From VBCG01 sp044226535 (lineage in GTDB: Bacteria > Pseudomonadota > Gammaproteobacteria > Burkholderiales > Casimicrobiaceae): a DNA stretch of 64,000 nucleotides. The notes under the pieces are model-generated. The model worked only from the letters and a program-made list of their open reading frames with translations. It ran no database searches and was not told the origin of the DNA. The translations under genes and the position numbers were made by a program. This document shows, in pieces, positions 1 through 10,947 of the stretch. Numbering within the stretch: the first letter of the stretch is position 1; every line of letters starts with the position of its first letter. The stretch is from assembly GCA_044226535.1 (NCBI GenBank), contig JBGAGT010000005.1, positions 181,923 through 245,922 on the forward strand, written 5' to 3'.

Positions 1-9
1 GCATGGGGA

Positions 10-969
10 TCATTCGCGCGGCGTAGGGCCGAAGCGCCGCATCCGCGCGACCGGCACCGCGGGCACGCCCACCAGCCGCGCGTCGCGCGGCGCATCGCGT
101 GTCGCGACACCGCCGCCGGCGACGACCACGCCGTCGTCGAGCGAGACGTTGTCGACGACGACGGCGCCGATGCCGAGCAGCGCGCCCACGCCCACGCGAG
201 CGTGTCCCGCGACCAGCGTGCCCGCCGACAGCCACGCGCGCTCGCCGATGTCGACGCCGTGGCTCACGTACACGCCGCTGCCGAGCTTGGCGTCGGCGCC
301 GATCAGCGTATGCGACAGCATGCCGCGGCACACGGTCGCATTGGCGCCGATGTCGACGCGCGGGCCGATGCGCACGCCACCCAAGTGGGGGAAGAAGCGA
401 CGGCGCCCGTCGTCGCCGTCGTGATAGCCCAGGCCCACCCAGCCGACGACGCTGTTGGGGCCGATGGTGCAGTCGTCGCCGATCGTGGTGTCGCCGTAGA
501 CGACCGCGCCGGGCTCGATGCGGCTGCGCGCGCCCACCGCCACGTTGGCGCCCAAGGAAGCCTGGGGTGACACCTGCGCGGTCGCGTCGACGTTCGCCTG
601 GGCGTGCACGCCGCGCGCTGGCGCGGGCGGCCGCGCCGAGCCCGGCAGCAGCCACTCCACGAGGTCGATGAAGGCGCTGCGCAAGTCGGCGACCGCGATG
701 AGCGTCTGCGCATCACGCGCAGGCGCCCGCAGGGTTGCGGGAACGATGACGATCGAAGCGTCGCTCGCCGCGAGCACGTCGGGATCGGCGCGGTCGCAGA
801 ACGCGAGCGAGCCGGCCGGCGCGCTTCCGAGGCCCGCGATGGCGTGTGCGCGCTGCGCGCCGTCGCCGAGAACGCGGCTGCCGGCCGGCAATCGCGCCGC
901 CAGCGCGGCGGCATTGACGCCTTCGGCGAGCGGACGCGAAAAAGGTCGCGTGCCTGCATCCGTCGTCAT
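10..969 (-). CDS. LpxD-like hexapeptide-repeat acyltransferase
   Basis: This 319-residue protein resembles UDP-3-O-acylglucosamine N-acyltransferases (LpxD) and related sugar acyltransferases, which transfer an acyl group to an amino sugar in cell-envelope glycan synthesis. The N-terminal ~100 residues look like an LpxD-type uridine-binding domain. From about residue 115 there are hexapeptide repeats (VDATAQVSPQASLGANVAVG and many I-G-x-x-x-x units) forming a left-handed beta helix. A His in VSHGVDIG sits where the catalytic His of the family is expected. The ATG at 969 was chosen because the upstream extension is arginine-rich and looks non-coding. The next gene upstream on the same strand is a glycosyltransferase 31 bp away, so a role in surface polysaccharide or lipid A modification is likely. 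The exact acyl donor and acceptor cannot be read from sequence, and it may not be the housekeeping lpxD. Confidence 0.72.
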   Translation of the reverse strand: MTTDAGTRPFSRPLAEGVNAAALAARLPAGSRVLGDGAQRAHAIAGLGSAPAGSLAFCDRADPDVLAASDASIVIVPATLRAPARDAQTLIAVADLRSAFIDLVEWLLPGSARPPAPARGVHAQANVDATAQVSPQASLGANVAVGARSRIEPGAVVYGDTTIGDDCTIGPNSVVGWVGLGYHDGDDGRRRFFPHLGGVRIGPRVDIGANATVCRGMLSHTLIGADAKLGSGVYVSHGVDIGERAWLSAGTLVAGHARVGVGALLGIGAVVVDNVSLDDGVVVAGGGVATRDAPRDARLVGVPAVPVARMRRFGPTPRE

Positions 970-1000
970 GGCGCTGCTCCGCGCGCGCCGGCCACGAAGC

Positions 1001-1864
1001 TCACGCCGGTGTCCTGCGTGCCGGCTGCGCACGCACGCCCGCGAGGATCTCCTCCTCGCGCGGCATGCGCTCGGGCGCCACGTAGCGGGCAAGGTCGACG
1101 CCTGCGCGCTGCATCATCAGGAGCTGCACGGGTGGCTGCTCGTCGAGGCGCACGCTGTAATTCACGCTGGCAATGCCGCTGGTTCCCCAGCTGCGGTTGC
1201 GCAGTTTCTCGAACACCTGCCGGTCACCCCCGGTGCCGTCGGGGTGGCGCGTCATCGCCCACTCGGGGAACGCGTCGTAGCAGGCGTGCGCATCCATCAG
1301 GTAGCAGTTGGCGTCGACGAAGCCCCCGTGCATCCCCGCATACACGCCGCGGCCAGGTCCCACCGACTCCCAGGTGTCGACGCAGAGCCTGTCGCCGCTC
1401 CTGCTGTCGCAAAAGTTCCGCAGCGCGAACGCCCATGCCTTGCCATCGACCGCCGCGCGCAGCGTCGCGAAATGATCGGGCGCCAGCGTGTTGTCGTCGT
1501 CGAGGTAGGCGACGTGGCGGCTGTTGACGGCGAAGCTCATGATCGTCTTGAGCGCGCCGCCGAACCGGCTGGGGTACACGCCGCCGTGGCGCGCCGACGT
1601 CGAGTAGCCGAGGTCGAGCAGCGTGACGGCGACATGCGAGGGGCATTCGCGCAGCAGCGCGTCGACCAGCGCGCGCGCGCCCTCCCAGCGGTCGACGCCC
1701 AGCACGACGTGGATGCGGCCGTCGAAGCGCTGCGCGTAGATCGAGCGCAGCGCCTCGGCCAGCGTGGGGCGGACAACGGTGGGCATGGCCACGCCGACGT
1801 CGAACGGCGCCTTGGGTCCCGCCTGGGTCCCCGCCTTCGCGGGGATGACGGGTCGCGTATCCAC
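1001..1864 (-). CDS. GT-A (family 2-like) glycosyltransferase
   Basis: This is a predicted cytoplasmic glycosyltransferase. The first strand (DVGVAMPTVVRPTLAEALRS, residues 22-41) and the YLDDDNTL motif (acidic triad at residues 122-124) fit a GT-A fold, in which the DxD-type motif binds the metal and the nucleotide sugar. The frame opens with GTG at 1864, one base after the stop of the upstream gene, which would allow translational coupling. However, residues 5-14 (PVIPAKAGTQ) are the translation of a dispersed chromosomal repeat, so the ancestral start may be further in, for example the GTG of Val25 or the ATG at 1786. It sits between an LpxD-like acyltransferase and a helical protein of unknown function, which suggests an envelope glycan. 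Acceptor and donor are unknown. Confidence 0.66.
   Translation of the reverse strand: MDTRPVIPAKAGTQAGPKAPFDVGVAMPTVVRPTLAEALRSIYAQRFDGRIHVVLGVDRWEGARALVDALLRECPSHVAVTLLDLGYSTSARHGGVYPSRFGGALKTIMSFAVNSRHVAYLDDDNTLAPDHFATLRAAVDGKAWAFALRNFCDSRSGDRLCVDTWESVGPGRGVYAGMHGGFVDANCYLMDAHACYDAFPEWAMTRHPDGTGGDRQVFEKLRNRSWGTSGIASVNYSVRLDEQPPVQLLMMQRAGVDLARYVAPERMPREEEILAGVRAQPARRTPA
1823..1851 (-). repeat. Dispersed GTCATCCCCGCG hairpin repeat, copy inside a coding region
   Basis: On the minus strand this reads GTCATCCCCGCGAAGGCGGG followed by GACCCAG. It is the same element found at 22.4, 29.4 and 45.7 kb. The arms CCCCGC and GCGGGG form a short hairpin. Here it is in frame with the glycosyltransferase and encodes VIPAKAGTQ at its N-terminus. 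Confidence 0.85.
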
Positions 1865-1865
1865 G

Positions 1866-2801
1866 TCAGGCGCCCTTCGCCTTCGCGTCGAACCAGGACG
1901 CGAGGCCCGCGTCGTCGAAGCCGGCAGCGAGCGCCAGCGCGCCGGCGCGTGCCTCGTCCGCCTCGGCTGCGCGCCGCTGGCCGCGAAGGGCGCGCGCGAG
2001 CTCGAGCAGCAGGAAGGCCTGGTCGACGTCCTCGCTGCCGTTCGCGTCGATGGTCGCGAGGCCCGCCTTTGCCGCAGCTTCTCCCGCAGGCCACTCGCCG
2101 AGCTTGTTGGCGCACAGCGCGACGAGGTAGTCGGCGCGCTCGTGGTTGACCCAGGTGCCTGTCCGGCGCCACAGGCTGCGTGCCGCCTCGGCGCCCGCCG
2201 TCAGCGCGCGGCGCAGCACGGGATCGTCGAGGTCGGCGTCGTCGCGCTCGAGGAGGGACGACACGATGTTGTTGACGCTGGCCGCGAGCAGCTGTGCGGG
2301 CTCGACCGGCGCGCCCGCGGTGCCGAGGAGGTCGAGGCCATGATTGAACGACGCGGCGAGCGCCGGTACCGGCATCCCTTCGCCACCGTACATCAGCGTA
2401 CCCATGCGGCAGGCGAGCATCGCGCCGAGCGGCGTCGCGCCTTCGGTGGCGGCGAGCCTCGCCTCGGCGGCGCAGGCGGCGGCGGCGTCGCCGGCCCAGC
2501 ACGCGGTCGCGGCGAGGTTTCGCAGAACCGCGGGCTGGGCGGCATCGCCGCAGCCGCGGCGCTGCAGCGACAGCGCTTGCGTCCAGTCGCCAAGCTTTTC
2601 GCCGACGACGTGCGCGACCAACCAGGAAAACCGCGGCAGGTCCTCGCCCGCGACCGGCGACCCGGCGATCGCGACGAGGCCGTCGCGCGCGGCCTGCGGG
2701 TCGTCGTCGTGGATGCGCAGCACTTCGGCGAGGGTCGGCGCGGACACGTTGCGACTCGCCTTCTCGGCGAGGGCGTCGGAATCACGCGTCGCGGTCGTCA
2801 T
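1866..2801 (-). CDS. Helical-repeat protein of unknown function
   Basis: This 311-residue protein was not recognised. It is Ala/Leu-rich and appears almost entirely alpha-helical. Helix pairs spaced roughly 35-40 residues apart suggest tetratricopeptide-like repeats (for example the region around LVAIAGSPVAGEDLP and the later LLLELARALRGQRRAAEADE). No signal peptide, membrane segment or catalytic motif is visible, so it is probably a cytoplasmic scaffold or adaptor. Its stop codon lies one base from the GTG start of the downstream glycosyltransferase, indicating co-transcription. By context it may help the glycan-modifying enzymes encoded next to it, but that is inference. Confidence 0.6.
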   Translation of the reverse strand: MTTATRDSDALAEKASRNVSAPTLAEVLRIHDDDPQAARDGLVAIAGSPVAGEDLPRFSWLVAHVVGEKLGDWTQALSLQRRGCGDAAQPAVLRNLAATACWAGDAAAACAAEARLAATEGATPLGAMLACRMGTLMYGGEGMPVPALAASFNHGLDLLGTAGAPVEPAQLLAASVNNIVSSLLERDDADLDDPVLRRALTAGAEAARSLWRRTGTWVNHERADYLVALCANKLGEWPAGEAAAKAGLATIDANGSEDVDQAFLLLELARALRGQRRAAEADEARAGALALAAGFDDAGLASWFDAKAKGA

Positions 2802-2873
2802 GGCGGTCCCTTCTCGGAGCGTCGCCGGCAGGTGCCGGATGGGCGGCTGCCGCGATCGAAACGGTACCAGCTT

Positions 2874-4175
2874 CTACGGCGCACGCAACCGCAGTGCCGC
2901 GATCCCCGCGGCCAGGATGTCGGCGCCTTCGGCGACGACGATGTCGGGCCGCAACGCCCAGCGCGGATGGCCATGGCGGTCGTAGACGGGCTCGGCCGAG
3001 TATTGCGCGGCGATGCCCGTCCGGTCGAGGCGCAGCGTGAACACCGCCGCGCCGAGGCCCATCATCGGCGTGCCGACGATGATCGCGCGTCCCAGGCCAT
3101 GCATGCCCATGGGAAAGCCCTCGGCCATGCTGCCGCTCCAGTGATCGACCAGCACCACCACCGGCGCGTCGAAGGTGAAGGGCCCACGCGGCTCGACGAC
3201 TTCCGTCCAGTACGGGCCGAGGCCCGCGCCTTCGCGCCGGCGCATTCGAGCGTAAGGCGCGGTCGCGTGGATGAAGCGGCCCATGATCGGCCGCGCGACC
3301 GCCGTGTCGCCACCCCCGTTGCCGCGCACGTCGATGACGAGGCCTTGCGCGCCGCGAAGCTCGGCCAGCGCAGCATCGAAGGCCGCGACCACCTTGTCGT
3401 CGGCGAAGCTGCGCAGTGCGATGTAGCCCAGGCCGTCTTCGAGCACGCGCGATTCGACGTCCGGCGCATCGTGCCGCTTGAGCGCGATCTGCACCTCGCG
3501 CGGGGGGGCCGCGCCGCGGCGGACGTCGAAACGCCGCGGCTGGCCGCGCCTTCCGGCGACCGCCGCGTTCACCGCATAGGCTTCGGCCTTCGCGTCACGG
3601 CGCGTGAGGCAGCGCGGCACGAGGTCGCGCACCACGGACGCCGCGGCCATGCCTTCGATGGCGAGCACGCGATCACCGATGGCGAGTCCCGCGTCGGCCG
3701 CCGCGGAGCCCGGCTGCACGGCAACGATGCGCAGGCTGTCGCCGTCGTGCGAGGCAAGGAGGTCGAACGGCGGCCAGCGTGGCGTGCCATCCGACGGGGC
3801 GGCGAGGTGCGTATGCGCGTCGTAGAGCTCGCGCAGCACGTCGCCCAGCACGCGCTCGAAGGCCTCGTCGTCGGGGGCGCGCAGCGCCAGCGGGCGGTAG
3901 TGCCTGCGCACGGCGTTCCAGTCGATCGCCTTGTCGGCGAAGAAGCAGTAGCGCCGGCCGAGTGTCTCCCAGAGCTCGTCGAAGTCCTGCGCGTAGCGGA
4001 TGTCGTGCGGCGACTCCGTGCGGACGCGGGTCGGCCCGAGTGGCTCGGCGCGCGCTCGCGTGGCCTGCGCGCCTTGCGCGGTGCCGGACGCCGCGAACGC
4101 CTGCGGCACCCAAAGCGGCGCGACGAGCAAGGCACCGGCGCGCCTCAGGTTGCGGCGTCTGGCGAGATCGGCCAT
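2874..4175 (-). CDS. S41-family (C-terminal processing-like) peptidase
   Basis: This is a predicted exported serine peptidase of 433 residues. The N-terminus has arginines followed by a hydrophobic stretch ending in an Ala-x-Ala-like site (RRNLRRAGALLVAPLW...FAAS), which could be a Sec or twin-arginine signal. A PDZ-like segment follows (VQPGSAAADAGLAIGDRVLAIEG). The S41 domain includes DVRGNGGGDTA and the nucleophile region HWSGSMAEGF (Ser near residue 349). The Lys usually found about 25 residues after the Ser in CtpA-type enzymes is not evident: the equivalent segment reads GTPMMGLGA. This resembles S41 members that use a different catalytic arrangement, or a weakly active enzyme. It is divergent from the dienelactone hydrolase gene, with 124 bp between them. 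Confidence 0.75.
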   Translation of the reverse strand: MADLARRRNLRRAGALLVAPLWVPQAFAASGTAQGAQATRARAEPLGPTRVRTESPHDIRYAQDFDELWETLGRRYCFFADKAIDWNAVRRHYRPLALRAPDDEAFERVLGDVLRELYDAHTHLAAPSDGTPRWPPFDLLASHDGDSLRIVAVQPGSAAADAGLAIGDRVLAIEGMAAASVVRDLVPRCLTRRDAKAEAYAVNAAVAGRRGQPRRFDVRRGAAPPREVQIALKRHDAPDVESRVLEDGLGYIALRSFADDKVVAAFDAALAELRGAQGLVIDVRGNGGGDTAVARPIMGRFIHATAPYARMRRREGAGLGPYWTEVVEPRGPFTFDAPVVVLVDHWSGSMAEGFPMGMHGLGRAIIVGTPMMGLGAAVFTLRLDRTGIAAQYSAEPVYDRHGHPRWALRPDIVVAEGADILAAGIAALRLRAP

Positions 4176-4299
4176 CGGGAAAGCGTCAGTCTGGAATGCG
4201 GCGGAGGAATACGAAGTTCAAGCTGCCGGCCGCGGAGCCGGCTCGCGATTCTGGAGGACAATACCGCATCCATCCGATTTTCCCCGAAGGAGCGACATC

Positions 4300-5004
4300 G
4301 TGAGCACGCATCGTGGAAGCATGGTCGCGCTGCGGCGGCCGGACGGCAAGGAACTGCAGGGCTACCTGGCGTCGCCGGCCGGCGCGGAGGGCGCGCCGGG
4401 TATCGTCGTCATCCAGGAATGGTGGGGCCTCAACGACCAGATCCGCGGCGTGGCCGATCGCCTCGCCGAGTGCGGCTACCGCGCGCTGGTTCCCGACCTC
4501 TACCGCGGCAAGAGCACGGTCGAGCAGGAAGAGGCACATCACCTGATGGACGGCCTCAACTTCGGCGACGCCGCGTCGCAGGACATCCGCGCGGCGGCCG
4601 ACCACCTGCGGCAACGCTCGTCCAAGGTCGCGATCACCGGGTTTTGCATGGGTGGCGCGCTGACGCTGCTCGCGCTGCAGAACGTCCCCGACGTGACCGC
4701 GGGCGTGGTCTGGTACGGCATGCCGCCGCTGGAGTACATCGACGTGTCGAAGATCAAGGCGCCGCTGTTGGGCCATTGGGCCACACAGGATGCCTTCTTC
4801 CCCATCGCCAACGCGGACGCGCTGGAATCGAAGCTGGCCGGCGCGGGCTCGCGGTTCACCTTCCACCGCTACCTCGCGCACCACGCCTTCGCCAACGAGA
4901 CCGCGGTGGGCGAAGGGCGCATCGCTGGCACGCAATACGATTCGGCGTGGTCGCAGCTCGCCTGGGACCGCTCGCTGACGTTCTTCGGCCGCACGCTCTG
5001 GTAG
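4300..5004 (+). CDS. Dienelactone hydrolase family protein
   Basis: This alpha/beta hydrolase of 234 residues is related to carboxymethylenebutenolidase, which opens the lactone ring of dienelactones in chloroaromatic breakdown. Many members hydrolyse other esters. The catalytic triad is visible: Cys in GFCMGG (residue 116), Asp in TQDAFFP (about 164) and His in LAHHAF (about 195), with EWWG near residue 40 as in the family. The GTG start at 4300 is preceded by a good ribosome-binding site, GAAGGAG, with suitable spacing. A longer open frame upstream overlaps the divergent peptidase gene and is unlikely to be translated. The substrate cannot be inferred, as no other aromatic-degradation gene is nearby. 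Confidence 0.85.
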   Translation: MSTHRGSMVALRRPDGKELQGYLASPAGAEGAPGIVVIQEWWGLNDQIRGVADRLAECGYRALVPDLYRGKSTVEQEEAHHLMDGLNFGDAASQDIRAAADHLRQRSSKVAITGFCMGGALTLLALQNVPDVTAGVVWYGMPPLEYIDVSKIKAPLLGHWATQDAFFPIANADALESKLAGAGSRFTFHRYLAHHAFANETAVGEGRIAGTQYDSAWSQLAWDRSLTFFGRTLW

Positions 5005-5023
5005 CCGTCCGCCCGCCGACGCC

Positions 5024-6766
5024 TTGACCCTGGTCGCCTACATCGCGCGTTTCGCGGCGCGGCACTGGCGCGCCTATGCGGGCGCCGCGGCGATGCTCGT
5101 GGTCATCGGGGTGCTGACGGTGTGGATACCGCGGCGCGTCGGCCACATCATCGACGCGCTGGTCGCGCACGCGCTGTCGGGCGCCGCGCTATGGCGCGAA
5201 ATCGGCGTCCTGCTCGCCATGGGCGCGGCCATCTACCTCTTGCGCGCGGGATGGCGGCTCACGCTGTTCAGCGCCTCGTACCGCATGGGCCTCGAGTTGC
5301 GCCGCGAGCTCTTCGCGCGGCTGTCGCTGCAGGCCCCCGCCTACTTCCACCACCGCTCCACCGGCGACCTGATGGCGCTCGCCACCAACGACGTGGATGC
5401 CGTGGAGATGACCGCCGGCGAAGCCTTCCTCGCCGGCTTCGACGGCACGCTGACGCTGGTCCTGGTCGTGGCGATGATGACGCTCGGCGTCGACTGGCGG
5501 TTGGGCCTCGTGGCGCTGCTGCCCTTCCCCTTCATGGCCTGGGCGTTCTTCGTGATCTCGCGGCAGGTGCACGACGCCTCGCGCGCGTCGCTCGACCGCT
5601 TCTCCGACCTGAACGGCGAGGTGCAGGAGTCGATGACCGCCGTGCGCACGCTGCGCGCCCTGGGGCTCGAAGCGCACGCCAACCGCGACTTCGCCGCGCG
5701 CGCCCAGGCCGCGACCGACGCGGCCTTCCTCGCCCAGCGCTGGGAGTCGGCCTTCGAGCCGGCGGTGGGCCTCTCGCTGGCGGCCGCGACCGCGTTCACC
5801 TTCGCGCTGGGTGGCTGGCTGGTCTGGCAGGGCGAGCTCAGCATCGGCACGCTCACCGCCTTCACCATGTACCTGGTGCAGCTCATCTGGCCGATGTTCG
5901 CCACCGGCTGGGTGCTGTCGCTGATCCAGCGCGGCAAGGCCGCCTGGGCGCGGCTCGACCCGGTGCTGCGCGCACCGCTCACCGTGGCCGACGAGGGCAA
6001 GGTCGACGCGCCGCCCACCGGCGTGCTGCGCGCGCAGGACGTGACGTTCGGCTACGAAGGCACGGCGGCGCCCGCGCTCGCGGACCTGTCCTTCACGCTG
6101 GTGCCCGGCCGCACGCTCGGCGTGGTGGGGGCCACTGGCGCGGGCAAGTCGACGCTGGTGCACCTGCTGCTGCGGCACTACGAGCCCGCACGCGGGGGCT
6201 TCACCTGGGGAGAGGTTGCGCTCCCGGACTTCACCCTCGCCGCGCTGCGCGGCGGGATCGCCTGGGTCCCGCAGGAGCCCTTCCTGTTCTCGGCCACCAT
6301 CGCCGAGAACATCGCGCTGGCGCGCGCCGACGCGACGCGCGACGAGATCGTGGCCGCTGCGCGCCTGGCCGACCTCGACGGCGACGTGCGGCGCTTCGCC
6401 GAGGGCTACGACACGCGCGTGGGCGAGCGCGGCGTGACGCTGTCGGGTGGCCAGCGCCAGCGCGTGGCCATCGCGCGCGCGCTGCTGTCGAACGCCAGCC
6501 TGCTGCTGCTCGACGACGCGCTGTCGGCCGTCGACACGGGCACCGAGGCACGCATCCTTTCCCACCTGCGCGAAGCGCGCGCGGGCCGCACCGCGATCAT
6601 CGTCAGCCACCGGCTGTCGGCGGTGGCGGATGCCGACGAGATCGTGGTGCTCAAGCTCGGCCGCATCGTCGAGCGCGGCACGCACGCCGGGCTCCTCGCG
6701 CGCGACGGCTGGTACGCCGCGCAGTGGCGCTACCAGCAGCTCGAAGCGGCGCTGGAGTCGGCCTAG
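5024..6766 (+). CDS. mdlA: ABC exporter half, MdlA-like
   Basis: This inner-membrane ABC exporter subunit has a transmembrane domain (about residues 1-320) followed by a nucleotide-binding domain. It closely resembles E. coli MdlA, even to the C-terminus (QWRYQQLEAALESA). Walker A is GATGAGKST and the signature is LSGGQRQR. The Walker B end reads LLLLDDALSAVD, where Asp replaces the usual catalytic Glu, as in MdlA. It pairs with the next gene as an asymmetric heterodimer with one consensus and one degenerate ATP site. The start is a TTG at 5024, 19 bp after the hydrolase stop, with no strong ribosome-binding site, so translation may be coupled. The exported substrate is unknown; multidrug export is only the generic label of the family. 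Confidence 0.88.
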   Translation: MTLVAYIARFAARHWRAYAGAAAMLVVIGVLTVWIPRRVGHIIDALVAHALSGAALWREIGVLLAMGAAIYLLRAGWRLTLFSASYRMGLELRRELFARLSLQAPAYFHHRSTGDLMALATNDVDAVEMTAGEAFLAGFDGTLTLVLVVAMMTLGVDWRLGLVALLPFPFMAWAFFVISRQVHDASRASLDRFSDLNGEVQESMTAVRTLRALGLEAHANRDFAARAQAATDAAFLAQRWESAFEPAVGLSLAAATAFTFALGGWLVWQGELSIGTLTAFTMYLVQLIWPMFATGWVLSLIQRGKAAWARLDPVLRAPLTVADEGKVDAPPTGVLRAQDVTFGYEGTAAPALADLSFTLVPGRTLGVVGATGAGKSTLVHLLLRHYEPARGGFTWGEVALPDFTLAALRGGIAWVPQEPFLFSATIAENIALARADATRDEIVAAARLADLDGDVRRFAEGYDTRVGERGVTLSGGQRQRVAIARALLSNASLLLLDDALSAVDTGTEARILSHLREARAGRTAIIVSHRLSAVADADEIVVLKLGRIVERGTHAGLLARDGWYAAQWRYQQLEAALESA

Positions 6767-6770
6767 CGCC

Positions 6771-8575
6771 ATGGACGCATCCCGCGAATCGCTCCCCGGC
6801 AAGCTGCCGCGCCCGCCGGGTGCGCGGCCGCCGATCGATCGCATGGCCGCCGTGCGCCTGCTGTGGCGCTCGGCGCTCCCCGATCGCGAGCACCTGGTGC
6901 GCGCCGCGCTGTGGCTGGTGGTGGCAGGGCTCCTCGACGCCGCGGCGCCGCTCCTCGGCAAGCGCTTCATCGACGGCTACCTGGTGCCGCGCGCCGCCGA
7001 CCTCCCGATGATGGCGCTGCTGGTCGGCGGCGGCTTCGCCTGCGCCGCGATCGCGAGCCTGCTGCGCTACCGGCAGCTCGTCCGGCTCGCGGGCCTCTCC
7101 ACGCGCTCCGTGCAGCGGCTGCGCGAGCGCGTCTACGCCCACGTGCTGCGCATGCCCATGGGCTTCTTCGACCGTGCGATCACCGGCCAGCTCGTCACGC
7201 GCATCACCAACGACACCGAGTCGGTGAAGCAGCTCTACACCCAGGTGCTGTTCGAGATGCTGGTCGCCGTCACCGTACTGTTCGGCGTGGTGATCGCGAT
7301 GCTCTGGCTGGACTGGCGCCTGATGCTGATCGTGCTGCTGGTGGTGCCCGCGAGCGCGGTCATCGTCTGGGGCTACGAGCGGCTGTCGGCGGCCGCCGTG
7401 GCGCGCACCCGCGAGCTGCGCAGCGACATCAACGCGCAGATGGCCGAAGGCATCTCGGGCATGAGCGTGCTGCAGGCCACGGGCGCGGCAGGGCGCTTCG
7501 CCGCGCGCTTCGCGCGCACCAACGACCTGCACTACGCCGCGCGGCGCGAGACGCTGCGCGCCAACGCCTGGCTGCTGCGTCCCGCGCTCGACTTCGTCAA
7601 CATCCTGCTGATCGCGGCCATCGTGATCGCCGTGGGGACCGACCGCGTGCACGTGGTGGAAGTGGGCCTGCTGTATGCCTTCATCGCCTACGTGGCGCGC
7701 GTCATCGAGCCGCTGGTGCAGATCACCATGCAGTTCGCGGTGCTGCAGCAGTCGATCGTCGCGGCCTCGCGCGTCGAGGCGCTGTTGCGCGAGCCGGCCG
7801 AGGCGCCGTGGCCCGACCGGGGGCGCATCGGCTCCGGCCGCATCGCGCTGCAGGACGTGGGCTTCGGCTACGACCCTGCCAAGCCGGTGCTGCACGAGGT
7901 CAGCCTCGACATTCCCGCGGGCAGCTTCGTGGGCATCGTGGGGCACACCGGCAGCGGCAAGTCGACGCTGCTGTCGCTGCTGCTGCGCTTCTACACGCCG
8001 CAGCGGGGACGGATCGACTACGACGGCGTGCCCATCGGCGACATCGACGAAGCCCGCTTCCGCGCCGCCGTCGGGCTCGTCCCGCAGGAACCGCTGCTGC
8101 TCGCCGCCAGCGTGCGAGACAACATCGACATGGGGCGCGGCCTGTCCTTCGATCGCGTGCAGGCCGCCGCGCGTGCCGCGCACGCCGACGGCTTCATCCG
8201 CGGCTTGGAGGAGGGCTACGACACGCCGCTGGGTGAAGGCGGCGCGCGGCTGTCGTCGGGGCAGAAGCAGCTCGTCGCCATCGCCCGCGCACTGGCCGGC
8301 GACCCTGCCGTGCTGTTCCTCGACGAGGCGACCTCGCGCATCGACAGCGGCACCGAGCGCGAGGTGCAGGCGGCCTTGGCGGGCATCGGCGGGGGCACGA
8401 CCATCGTGGCCATCGCGCACCGCCTGTCCACCATCCGTGCGGCCGATCTCATCGTGGTGCTGAACCATGGTCGTATCGCGGAGCGCGGCACCCACGAGGC
8501 CTTGATGGCGATTCCCGGCGGCATCTACCAGCGGCTGTACCTGCTACAGCAATACGACGAAAGCGAGCTTGCATC

Positions 8576-8579
<4 letters not shown>
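6771..8579 (+). CDS. mdlB: ABC exporter half, MdlB-like
   Basis: This is the partner half-transporter of 602 residues: about 45 N-terminal residues, six membrane helices and an ATPase domain. Walker A is GHTGSGKST, the signature is LSSGQKQL (one change from LSGGQ, as in E. coli MdlB) and Walker B is LFLDEATSRID with the catalytic Glu present. Together with MdlA this predicts that the MdlB Walker site with the MdlA signature is the active composite site. The ATG at 6771 is 4 bp after the mdlA stop. Its own stop overlaps the recQ start (GTGA), so the three genes are probably one transcript. A longer frame upstream lies inside mdlA and was ignored. Confidence 0.88.
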
Positions 8580-10407
<1,828 letters not shown>

Positions 10408-10411
<4 letters not shown>

Positions 10412-10935
10412 GCGCTCCGCTCGCAATCCGCCGCGTCGCGACAATCGAGGCGGCAGCCTGCATCGAGGGCCTCGCCGATGTCCTCATCGATTGTGTCGAC
10501 GGCGGCGCGTCGGTCAGCTTCATGGCGCCGCTGGGACGCAGCGACGCGCTCGCGTTCTGGCGCGGCGTCGCCGACGGCGTGACGCGCGGGGAGCGCGCGC
10601 TGCTCGTCGCAGAGGACCATGACGGGCGCATCGTCGGCACCGTGCAGCTCGTGCTGTCGATGCCGCCCAACCAGCCGCATCGTGGCGACGTCGTCAAGCT
10701 GCTGGTCCACCGGCGCGCGCGGCGGCAAGGCGTCGCGGCGCGGCTGATGGAGGCGGTCGACGAGGTCGCGCGCGCCGAAGGACGTTCGCTGCTCGTACTC
10801 GACACCGTCAGCGGCAGCGACGGCGAGCGCGTGTACCAGCGCAGCGGCTGGCAGCGCGTCGGCGAAATCCCGGACTACGCGTTGATGCCCCGCGGCGGCC
10901 TGGCGCCGACCACGTACTACTACAAGCGCGTGTGA
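10408..10935 (+). CDS. GNAT-family N-acetyltransferase
   Basis: This 175-residue acetyl-CoA-dependent N-acetyltransferase has a central strand followed by VHRRARRQGVAARLM, the R/Q-x-x-G-x-A motif that binds acetyl-CoA. The C-terminal YQRSGWQRVGEIPDYA is typical of small GNAT enzymes. The substrate is unknown; several such proteins modify small amines or antibiotics. The ATG at 10408 overlaps the recQ stop, so it is the last gene of the mdlAB-recQ run. Only 12 bp separate it from the convergent epimerase gene, with no obvious terminator. Confidence 0.82.
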
Positions 10936-10947
10936 ACCGCCGTCGCG

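Noticed and set aside
518..5027. Very long plus-strand open frames opposite the glycosyltransferase, helical protein and peptidase genes
   Set aside because: They are Arg/Ala/His-rich, have no recognisable domains and arise from high GC content opposite real genes on the minus strand.
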